From the NCBI GenBank assembly GCA_030549495.1, contig JAUIRK010000097.1:839001-903000 (forward strand): a stretch of DNA of 64,000 nt. Reading direction: 5' to 3'. The first letter of the stretch is position 1; every line of letters begins with the position of its first letter. The notes under the pieces were generated by a model. The model was not told the DNA's origin, made no database searches, and worked only from the letters and a program-made list of their open reading frames with translations. Shown here one piece after another: positions 40,701-52,700 of this stretch. The translations under genes and the position numbers were made by a program. Origin of the DNA: Nectonema munidae (Eukaryota; Nematomorpha; Nectonematoida; Nectonematidae).

Positions 40701-43700
40701 CACTTTCTTACAATTCTCATTTTTTTTAATAACGAATCGGCAAAATTCTATAAATTGACTACCTCTTTAAACCAACCCGTAACGGTCAGACCATAAGATG
40801 GTCGATTTAAAGCTGTTTATAATAACTGGTTATATAAGTTAAAAAACTGATTAAAGTATATCGAATTCCTTGAAAAAATAAAGGGAATTATCGCATAATT
40901 TTCTCCATCATAAAGAGTAGAAGCCTTTGAAATGTAGTTTAATCTTCCGGAATCTAAGAAAAAAGTAAAAATTCGTTCTAAAAAGTTTAAATAATAAATT
41001 CAATTATTGGGGAGGGGGCCCCCCCGCCCCTCTCGGCGCCGAAACCCCCGCAGAGAGGGTTTCCGCCGGCCGGGGATCTCAGGTCGGCAGAGAGGGGAAT
41101 TCAGGAGAAATTTTTCTTTGGGGGTTTGGGGGGGAAAAATTGAGGGTTTAGGTTTGGTTTGTCTGGCTTCTTGTTTCTTCTTAGGGGGCATTTTTTTCTC
41201 TTTCTTTTTTACCTCACTTCCTTTCCGCTTTGTTTTTGGTCGTTCCCGGCCCAAAGAAGAAACTACCTGCAGAAGTCTTTTGGCCCATATTGTTTGTTTT
41301 TCTTTTCAGTGTTTCTTTGGGAAGATGGAAGGAGATGGAAAGGTGAGGGTGTGGGACCTTAAATTTTTATCAGAAACTCTAAAACATTTTAGAAAAAGAA
41401 ATTTTGGTGGTGTTTTTGATTCCTTGTTTTCTGAAGAATTTTCTGCTGGTTTGAGTCTCTTTCAGCTTTTTTCTGTGTTTGGAAAATGGGTTTTCCTCAT
41501 CAGATATAGTCTTCTTTTCTGCTCTTGTTCTTTGTGTTTTGTCCTTTTCTTCATGGTTGACGATGGTAAGGTTTGAGAGGTGTGGAATAGGGTCGTGATG
41601 TGGATGTCGGGTCTCTTTTTGGGTTTTTTCCCTTTCTTTTTCTCCTCCCAAAGAAAAATTTGCAATGTCTGAGTCCAACATAGAGGAAAAGAGAATTTAT
41701 TTCTTCGCAAAATTTAAGAGTTTTGAATTTTGCAAAAATGAATTTTATTTGTGTATCCAAGTATATAATCGATTTCAGATTTATTTAAATTTTTATCTTA
41801 TTTATAATTTATAACAAAGATGGTTTATTTGTTTGTATTATTGAAATGAAAAAATTTAATTTTTATTTATTTTCTAAATAAAAAAAGGAATTATAAAATA
41901 ATGAAAATTAGAAATTTTATATGTATTATAAAAATTTATATAAAATTCAAATATAAAATAGAAATTATGTAGTCTTTTATATTAAAAATATTATAATTAA
42001 AAAAATTAATATATTATAATGAATATTAAAATAATTTTGATTATTTTTTATAAATATATTGAAAAATATATGTAAAGGGGAAAAAAATGCCTAACCCTTT
42101 GAGGACCAGTGTGATAACAGTGTCCCAAGAAATGAACAACATTTCCTTTAATATCTACAATTCTATTGAAAAAGATGTCTTCAAACTTCTGCTCCTCAAA
42201 AGTTTAATTTCTTTTACATTCAAAATTAGTTGGAGAAAATTGGCTCACAGTAATTAAGCTTAAAATCTTACCTTATAAAATATGGGATTTTTTGAGGCAT
42301 TTAATAAATTATACTTTACTCTAAATATCTTTTCGTCCAATCACCTCACTACTTTTTTTTATCCATATTAGATCCACTGTTGTTTCAATTTGTATGGAGG
42401 AGATGTTTCATCGAGAATGCTTTCTGCTTTTTGCCGACTCTTCACAAAGTACCTTCAATTTCAACCAATCACAATCGGCATAGAAGACTTTATTGTCAAA
42501 AATAAAGTAAACATTTTTCGCAAATCTAACCATATACATTACATTAATATTTTTTGAATTAAACCATCTTAGCTTAATTACAGTGGTGTAGCTAACCGAA
42601 ATGACGCCTGAGCAATGTTAGTTAGGCCAAAAAAAAGTTAAAACTGAATAATTCATGTACCCGAGTAGACAAATTGTGGCAGTCATTACACTATTAAATT
42701 CCATAATATTTGTTTTGTATTTTTGATTTAATACAAATAAATGGTTCTGCCCGTGACGGAACGGCTTCCCCGCGCATTCGTGTACGCCACTGTTTACTTT
42801 CATCTGAATATCTTTTGCAAGAAAGGAGTATTTTGTTGTAATCCTTACCATAAAAATATCACACCATTTTAAACAACTTGTAGCTTTACTGAGAAACTCT
42901 TTTTCACTTTAAATATTAGTAGACTCAATTAACGAATTTTCAATTATTTAGCGCTCATAAAATTAAATTTAAAAATTTTTTAACTCGGTGTTCTTTTTTT
43001 ATCATTATTTCTGACACAAAAATATAATTTTTCTTCAAAAGGGGATCAATTGGAATTGGGGGTAATTTCTTAATTGCTTCACCTGTTACCTTTAATTTTT
43101 AGAGTAAGTCTAATTTATTCTACTTATCTTTTTTAATTTTACTAACAAGGGTTTTCATCTTATCTGCATTGAACATTCAAATAATATTGTAGATAACTTA
43201 TTTTCAAGCGATTTATTTGGCTCTTAATTTATGTAACTTGATTTCTCAATACATGTTATTTATTTTTTGATGATCTTGCACCGTATTTAGATTTTAAAGG
43301 AAGAAAGATAGAAATAAATGATCAAGAAAATATTTTACGTCCCAAGTTTCAACCTAACTGAATCTAAGTACTTTACGTAGAAACCTTTTTTAACTGATAA
43401 TCCTAAAAAGAATCCAATTCAATATTAAGTTTTACACAGCCCCTACTTTTCTGTCTTCTTTCCTTAAAAATGGAAACTGATTTCATTTCATTTCTATTTT
43501 CAAATAGTATTTTGTTCTTTATCAATTATTTTATTTTTAAGGGAGAAAATTTTCGAGTAGATATGATAGGTAAGATCAAAAAGTGTTCTACCAATGTAAT
43601 GTCGGATACATATGGCATTACTGGTAAAAGAAAAATGGTGGAGAAATATGAAGAACTTTTCAAGGGCAAAAACAAAAATGAATTGATTTCCTTCGAAGCT

Positions 43701-46700
43701 GAAGTTCGCTCTAAGTTCGAAAATTTAAACAACCAACTTGCCTTGTAATGATTTCTTTACTTATTTCTATTTACATGAGTACGTTGGCCAATTTACAATT
43801 AATTAAGTCATCTTGGTCACATCAAAGCTTCTACATAAAACTTGAGAAATTACAGCGACCTTACTTGAATTTGCACCAGTTTTGATTTGCAAATCCTTGT
43901 AAAGTGTCATTTCTTCATGTATTTAAGATAACGGACATCCATTTGCCCGGATTTCTCTCTAAAATGAAAAAGTAGAATTTCACAATCAGTCGTTATTAAT
44001 ATAATACGTTTTTTTGATATGTTTTCTTTTTATTTTTCATGCTGAATATTTAATCCAAAAATGAAATTTTCTCTTCAATCTTTATTTTTAGATCACTTTC
44101 ACAATACTCGTACAAATCTTTTCCATTTAATAATTTGCAACTGATGATCCAGTCTGGTGCAAGAGGGAATATGGTGAGTTTTATTTTTGATTTACCCCAC
44201 TGGTGCACATCCTTTAAATTATTGGGGGGGGGGGGGGGGGGGGGTGGTAGACTTGATAATTTTTAAAATAATTTGTGTCTTAAACTCAAGTGTAAAACAA
44301 GCTTACGTAAAAACAAGTCCTAAATGGTAAATTCAAAATTATGCTCCTGATTTATCCATATTTCAAACTCTTTTCTCTATGACTACGCTTGATAAGTAGT
44401 AGACAATAAAATTTCGATTTGTGAAAATGAAAAAAACTTTAGAAAAGCGAAGAGCTTCAACGAGAGATTCAACGAACTTTCATCACTCTTTTATGCATAT
44501 AAAAAAGAGGAGGGAGCGAATGTTGTTTACTCGCGAGCACTCGGTATTCTTGTTATTTCATCAGATTTAACTTTTGTGTTCCTTTAATGTTTGTCCTCAA
44601 TATCTCATTTGGGAGAAAAGAATGCTTGTCTGTGATTCAGAAACATCAAGAAAATACTTTTTTATTTTCGGCTTAACAAACTAATAAGATTCACGATTTT
44701 TTTTACTATAATTCGTTATATTCATAAAGATACTAAAATATAAAGTATTGAAAGAAATTACAATTCCTATAAAAAAACATACTTTTTGACTTATTGCAAT
44801 CGAAACAATAATTTAATTACAAATTCATCTATCCCTCTAATCATCGATTGGTAAATTCATCTACAAATAATTTTTGCCGTTTTTATACATTTTCACTTCA
44901 TTTATAACTTTTATGCTTTATAACTAATGGAAATAAATTTTATATTTTTTAATTTGTTTTTCCAATAAGATTTTTTTCCCCATTTTTTATTATGCATGAT
45001 TTAACTTGCTTTTTTTATTCTCAGTATATTAATTACATTGAAAGTTGTGTATAGTTGAATTTACGAATATATTTTATCATATAAATCTTTTCAGGGGCAA
45101 TGGGATACCCGTGTCTCACTTAACCCTTTCAGGCATTCGTTTTCTATCATCTGCTTTCCTTCTCAATAAGTTTTTATATAACTTAAGCATACGATTTTTG
45201 CGACACTCACGTCCAATTGCGCCTGAAAGGGCTAAAAATCTCAGCCTTAATGCAGTAAGCTTACACAGACGATTTTATGGTTTTAAATTACTGGCCAGTG
45301 GCGGATCTAGAAAATTTCTATGGGGGGGGGGGGGGCGGGGTGGATAATTAAAATTATTGTTCAAATTTTTGGAGGTTCACACATTTACCATATTGTTTTT
45401 GGGTCAAAAATTCATCCTAAATGAACCCAAAGTTTTAACAACACTCTCCGTTTGAGGAACATGAGGCCAGGCGTAGACAACAATAGTTACCGATTAGACG
45501 TAGGCATGGCTAACAATTCAATATTGATAAACAGGGCCGGAGATTGACTTTTCCATAATTACTGGGCTCACAATATTTTTACTTTTATCGAGAATCTGAG
45601 AGCCGAATTTGAAGAATGATAACAAAAGAATAAAACTTTTCAAAAAATGCAATATTTTTAACCCATTTAAGACCAAGCAAAGCAGACGATATCTAAAAAA
45701 CGCAGACGATTTATATTCAAAGTTATAAAGCAGACGAAGATGAAATTACTTATGTTCCAAAATAGGAACATTGGTCGTAAATGAGTTAATGTGCAAATTG
45801 CAAAAGACAAACCAGCAAAGTATAATTGTAGGCCTTAATAAGTTATTTACGGTAAGGATTGATATTGTTCGTCTGAACAAACATGTACTGCAGATAGTAG
45901 GTTAGTTTAGGGTCAAAAAGTGTGGATGCCTGGATCTTGGGTATCTAGAGAGAAACTGTTTACATATCTCCTTGGTCTTAGGTTGTATACCCATGCCATT
46001 CATGGCGATTAATGCAAGATCCGACAGTCGTTCTGTATTCATAGTCATTCTCAGCCACGTGTGTATCCTCTTAACACAGGAAAATGACAGTTCTGCCTCA
46101 GTGCTACCGATTGGAAGGACGGCTAGTATTTTGAGAAGTTCTCTCACATTTGGAAAGAACATTTCATCAGCATGGTTGGCCAGGAGAGATGTCATAGATA
46201 TATCGCCTATGGTGCCTCTGTTCATCCAGTAATTTAACCAGCGGACCATCTCGCTATCAAGAGCAGCAGGTAATGGTAACACATGAAACCATTTGTCATA
46301 CAGATTTTCAGTCAACTTTGGTAATGTTTCTTTGGTCTTCTGGAACGAGACAGCATAGTTCATAATGGGCACGTTTGTCATCACTGAAACGACATCTCAA
46401 TTCACTGCAGGTAGTATCAAGGAATGGAATAACCAAAGTTCTCTTCCAGTAGTCGAAAACTGTATCTGATGGATGGTTATCTCTCATCGTTTGTTTCCTA
46501 CAGATCCTTGGTCTCTGTTCACGTGAGCCAACAAGACTTTACGATATACACTATCAAACCAGACGTCTACTTCTAATCGTGTCATGATATGTTGACATAA
46601 CCTGTTCTATTTTCTGGAATCCTAGGTACACCTCCATATGGGAAACTTGTAATGTAGTCACGACTGAACGCTGTGGTTCTAACATCTTCTTGGCAATGAC

Positions 46701-49700
46701 AAAGCTTACGATGTGTCCGAAGTCCACAAGCGTATGGCGAAGACCATTAGCCTTTGTTATAGTGGAGGAATCCCAGTTCCAAACATCGTTGTTTGGATAG
46801 AATCTCTCATGTTTGGTCGGCTGACAGATTTCATTCAGAGTAGCAACTATGTATTCATATAGTTGAAAAATAGTTTCAAATGTCGTGTGCTGTTCACCCA
46901 ACTGGTTTTACACAGGACTTCAGCTTTGTTTTCCTCATATCTGGTGCCAGTGAATCAATAATGATCTTTAAAAAGCGTTGCCGCTTGGGTGAATTGTCGA
47001 AGAAGCTGTAAAGCTCACGGCATGTGTCCATCATATTGTGTATTGATAATATTTTGCATGCATGACAAATAACAAGATTTAAGGAATGGAGGCAACATCC
47101 TTGGAATTGGGCGTCAGGGGCAAGCTTTAAAATTTCAACTTGAACGCCAACTCTCTCAGAACTCATCGAAGCTGTAGTGTCATAAGCCTGGCCACTGCAG
47201 TGACTAAGGTCGATCCGATTTTTTTAGAGATTCTTTGATAGCTAAAACTATTTCCACACCGGTTGTCCTTTCAAGATCAACTAAATCTAACAACACTTCC
47301 CGCTTTCTTGGCTTTGAAGCATCATCAACAAAGTCAAGTATCCTGAGGCACACAGATAATATTTCACGTCCATTCCAGGTAGTTTCATCGGCTATTATAG
47401 AAAAGTGAGAACATTTTCTGATACATTCTCTGAAGTTGTTTCGGATCATATCAGCCGCAACATGTATTACATCGTTCTGAATCGTCTTACTCGTATATCG
47501 AGAGTTAGCAGGACCGAATACCAGGTGGTCATTCAGTTCTGGACACGTTTTTACTATTAACCGTAGGAGTGCGACGAAATATCCTATATTGCTAGATAGA
47601 GGTCATTTGGTGGATATTTTGAAGGAGGAAATCTAGAAGCCTCTGAAAAATGGATAATAAATCCATATTCTTTTAATTTGGATTATATGATGAATGATGA
47701 AACGTTGAAAGATTATCTTATTGAATTGCGCACAAACTGTGTTTTTGAAATGTAGTTTGAAAGCAAAACTTTGGAACAATATCGGTGCTCGGCAATGGAG
47801 ATGTTTCCAAGACTTTGTAAAAAAGCCCAAAGTATGCTTATTCCATTTGTGACAATTGTGCGAGTCCGGGTTTAGTACCCTTTTGTCAATAAAGACTAAA
47901 TTTAGAAATCGCTTGAGAGCACAAACAGATATGGGAATTGCTATCAGGAGCAAAGTACCACGTTTTGAGAAATTTATATGCAAAAAACAGGAGCAAAATA
48001 GTCATTAAATTTGAGGTGGACTTTGTATAAAATTATTAGCTTTTTAAAAGAGACTAAAAAATTGAACAATTTTTTAAAATGGAAGTGGTTTGGATGCAGA
48101 CTCTTTCACTTTATTTCAATATATTTCATTTTTGTTAATATAGTAACTCATAAAAAATGATTATGCAAATTTTTGTCGTTTTTGTATTTCAACTTTTCTT
48201 TTAAATAAATTTGTAAATTTTCATTACTAAACTGTAAGGGGTGCAAAAAAAATTAAAATTTTTTAGGGGTACGGAGCGTCAAAAAGGTTGGGAACCACTG
48301 GTCTAGATAGATATCTTTTCAAGTATTTCATTATATGATATAGAAATTGCAATAAAAATAACTTCAGGACAGGTAAAGAGGGTGGGTGGCTAGCCACCCA
48401 ATCCACCCCCTGTATCCGCCCTTGCTGGCGTCTGTTTCTTCTGCGATCAGTTGAGTTGCTGCTCTATCATCCCAAGTTATTATGCAGTTATTTTCTTGTA
48501 ATAGGTAAACTCAATGCAGATCAGTTCTACAGTTGGCCAAATTGAGATTGATGGCAAAAGACCACGCCACATGATCTCCGGCAGAACGCTTCCATCCTTC
48601 GCCTTTTACGACTTTTCTGTTCGAGCTGGTGGATTCGTTTCACAACGCTACCTCACTGGCTTAAAACCTCAAGAATTCTTTTTCAGTTGTATGGCTGCTA
48701 GACAAGTAACCTTTTTTTTTATTTTTGAAACTAATTTATCTTTGCATCTTTTTGCCCGTGGTGGGAATTATTTGGGGTTAACAATTTTCCAGTATTTTGA
48801 CTACGCGTAACAATTTTTAATTTTACTTTTCAAAAAAAATTTTTTATAAATTTTTATCTAATTTTTTGAAATTATTTTTATGTATTTAATTTTTTTAAAT
48901 TTTTTATACTTAACTTTAAGTTCTTTATCTAATTTGATGGTTCTTAAAAGGCAACAACAGCGAATCGGTCGGTCAAAAAGTGTCCACGACTTTTTTTTAA
49001 ATGTTATATAAATGAATATAACATTTTTTAACTGTTATATAAAGCAATTTTGATAATAAATTTTTTTTATTATTATTTTTTGTTTGTGGAGGACAAAGAC
49101 CGCACTTCGCCACTTCCCGATCTTGTCAATGTTGTTCGGGAATTTCTAGAGATAATTTAGAAGAAAACTTTAAAAATATGTTTTATTAGAAGTCAGAATT
49201 ATTTCTACGCCTCTCAGTGCATTTAACGACTTTTTTTGGGATTTTAGTCTCTTAAATTTCTGAAATTTGAGATCTTTAATACTACTCAGTGCAAATAGTT
49301 TATTGGCGAGTTATTTAATACAAAACTTTGTGTTTCCAATTGCCTATACTAAAAGAAAAAGTGTTATGTGTTTCAAATATTTTTTATGCCTTGACATCGT
49401 CCTGTAAACACCGTGTTGTTATATTTTTTCCATTGAACTTGTGTTGTTGTTGTCGTTGTTAGCCCTTGATTACACTACCTCGTTATCAATGTAATCAATC
49501 AGTTCATTGCAGAGAAAAAAAGTTAAATTTCCTATAATGTCCTGAGGGAGTATCACTACTACGAGTAAATACTCTCAGGGAAAAGCATACAATTTTGTTG
49601 CACTTTCGTAGCAGCAACAATTAGTAAGTGCATTTTCAGCCAACCTAAATAAAAGTTAAATCATCTTACATATTTAGCTTATTTATTTTAATTATATTTT

Positions 49701-52700
49701 TTATTTCTCTTATTTGGTGTGTATAAAATTTTAGGGATTGCTCGATACAGCCGTAAAAACAAAGCATAGCGGATATTTGCAGCGATGTTTAATCAAGCAC
49801 TTAGAAGGAGTCATGCTTCACTATGATTCTACTGTTCGTAACTCCGATTCCTCTGTTGTTCAAGTAACTCTAATTTATTTTACTTATCTTTTTTTTTTAA
49901 AAAATTTTTTGATTTTTTTACTAACAAGAGTTTTCATATTATATCTGCATCGAACATTAATATTGTAGATAACTTATTTTCAGACGATTTATTTGGATCT
50001 TAATTTATGTAACTTGATTTCTCAATACATGTTATAATGATCAAGGGCCTCTAAAATTTCTAGTTTTAGGTCCGCGACCCTATGGTTATTTTTAGTTAGG
50101 CAAAAACTATAGCATTTACATTTTACAAATTGTGTTGAATGCTTGAACAACTCCATTTTTTTATCATTATATGTAATTATGTTTTAACGTGTTGTATCTT
50201 TGTTATTCCTTTTCCAAACATAGGATATTTTCCTAATTTATTTGTTTTATTCTTTGCCGAGGGGCGTGAGTAAAGTTGCTGGGTTTTGATAACTCAAGGT
50301 CTTGGGTTGGATCCCAAACCAAGCCTGCTTTCTTCATAAAGCGGCGCAAAAGTGCCTTCTGGCTAAAAAACCACACGGTATCTTTACCTTTACTTTATTT
50401 GTTTTTATTGTATTATACTATAGTTTTGCTATACTGTATAAAGTGATGTCCTAATTTATAATAATGCTTCGCTAAGTTGAACCTACTTTCAAAAAAGAAA
50501 TAAATAGATATTAACAAACTTTAAAATTTTCCAAAAAAAAAATTTTATTTGCTCTTTTATCCCAGTTACAATTTTTTCATAAGCCGCCTAGAAAATTATA
50601 AATAAACTTCACTAAACGAGTTTGTGCGTCTTCCATATAATGCACCCTTCCTCGCTGAATTGTTAGAGTCTCCTCCCTCTGTTGTAAATTTTGGTAAAGC
50701 TTCTGAAAATTATGAATATTGTATGAGATCAAGAAAAAAGGAAATGGTGTATGCTAATTGGCTTTTAGTTCTTATATCTTTTCCAAATATAAAATTCTAT
50801 TGTCAAATTTCCTCATTAAATTTGTCTTCTAAAAGTTCATAAAAATTTATTTGCAAAGACTATTCTATGCTAAGGAAAATATTTCAAATTTTAATAATTA
50901 TTAGTTAAGAAAATTGACTTTAAAAAGTTGGTGATTATGATGACAAGTTTTCTGATTTTATTGAAATGAGTATGAAAACTATTTTATGAATGGAGTGTAC
51001 GCATCACTAATCCATATTTATTTATAATATATTTGATCTTTATTGATTTATCCAAAGATTAATGATTGTTGTTTAATTGATGCAAAATATTTAATTCATT
51101 CCTTATTACTAAAAGTTATGTATTTTTTTAGAGTTATTTTTTCTATAAACATTAAATTTTGATTTTGTTTTTTTTTTGGTTTGTTATAAATGTGTTACCT
51201 TTTATTTAGAGAACAACAAGCCTTGGATAGATATAAAACTTTGGCTTCTCATATAAAATGGAAAAAAGAGAGAATTATGATGATAGCAGGTGAAGTAAAA
51301 CACTTATCGAAAATACTGAATTTGCTAATTCAATAAGGTAAATACAGTTGAGAGAAAAACTGAGAATGCAATAAAAAAAGTATGAAAGACATAATGGAAG
51401 ACCTAAAAACTATGACTTTACTAAGATGTTCAATGTAACAGATGAGGAAGGAGAGTGGTTGTAAGACAGCGAGTTCGATGACCTGCAGTTTTCAACAAAA
51501 GGGAAAGTATGCTATTGCAATACAAAAGAAGATACACAAGGGATTCATCCAAGAAAACTGAAATTAATTAAAGAATCGCCAGTCACAGAAGATTTTGTTG
51601 TATAAGGTTGTGACAAGTTTTCAAAAACAGAAGATTCTGTGAGTGGAGAAAAGTGTTCCAATAGTATGAAGATTTTAGAAACCCTCAACCGATAAAAGGC
51701 AACAAAACAGTACAAGAAAGGCAAAACATCATTTAAATATTTAACGATTGGAAATACAAGGTTCAGAAAGTGGAGTTTCTATACCTACTCCAACTCAAAA
51801 TGGCGTTTACAAAAATGTAATGAAAGAAGGAAAAAAATTTAAAAGCTGAGCATTGGTGTTTACATATTGATGGAAAGATTATACAGAAAAAGGAATATCA
51901 GGTAGTAGTTTAATGGAAAAAAGGAGGTCAGCCTTGCTGTTCTGGAACTGGTAAATGGAAAAGGTGAGACAATATTCAATTCAATAAGAACTGTTCTTGA
52001 TAAATATGAACTCTGGTCGTCAATAAAAATGATTATATCTGACAGAACTGGAGCAAATACTGGAAGAAGTGTTGGCGCAGTCACTCGGTTAAAGAAATAC
52101 TTTTAAGATATTTGACCAGAGAAACCTGTATTTATTGAATGTTAACAGCATATTCTAGATATAATATTTAAACATACCTTAAATGATCATTTTGGTGGAT
52201 CAACAAGTTTACCAAATCTCTGTTTATTTTAACAATAACACAAGAATATGAACAACTCAAGACATCATTGCTAGAATACTAGAAAACCACTAAGTAAAGA
52301 AGAAAATGGTCGGTGGCGATATGGCGTGGCTTTTCTTGATGACTTAATATCATCCTACAAGATTTTCAAAAGTACATTAAGCTTCCCGAAGGTTAATATC
52401 GAATCACTTTCTGCTCTAAAATGGAACTCAAGGACAATATTTATACTTTGGCTGCTTTCATTCTGATACCAGAGATTCAACAGGCAGCTGAAGGAGCAGG
52501 TGATTTCATCAGTGTTTCATCGGCTGACATGGTTTCTGCTCAGTGCGTCAATCCTGCTGACTTTGACAATCTATCAGAAGCTTGTAAGCAACATCCAAAA
52601 GCCTTTAAGTCATAGAGAAAATTTTGGTCCACAGAACCTACACCTATACCAACACAGCGTTCAAATATTTGTGTAGATTAAAGTGATGCCTGGAGAGTGA

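Larger units (their letters stand above)
42507..43541 (+). other. POLR1A intron 14
   Basis: Holds a short MITE (42581-42792) and a segment shared with intron 18 (43104-43259), both listed separately. Otherwise AT-rich. Confidence 0.6.
45296..48424 (-). mobile_element. 3.1-kb hAT transposon (DUF4371-type) with nested insertions
   Basis: The left end 'cagtggcggatctag' and right end, inverted 'caagggcggatacag', form imperfect terminal repeats. CTGGC stands immediately outside both ends (45291-45295, 48425-48429), so the duplication seems to be 5 bp rather than the 8 bp usual for hAT. A decayed transposase is on the minus strand. A piggyBac-like MITE (45658-45789) and a second, oppositely oriented hAT fragment (47610-48303) have inserted into it. 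It sits in POLR1A intron 16. Confidence 0.8.

Noticed and set aside
41007-41576. 189-codon plus-strand open frame in the GC-rich island
   Set aside because: Composition reflects the GC- and T/G-rich tract. An equally open frame exists on the other strand and no protein family is recognisable.
43454-43541. Alternative start of a separate gene at the ATG near 43470
   Set aside because: The frame upstream of 43542 is intron sequence. The acceptor 'ttatttttaag' and phase place the real start of coding at 43542 within POLR1A.
50624-50842. Extra POLR1A exon between exons 18 and 19
   Set aside because: Exon 19 continues the protein directly after 'VVQ'. This frame belongs to the transposon-like family filling the intron.
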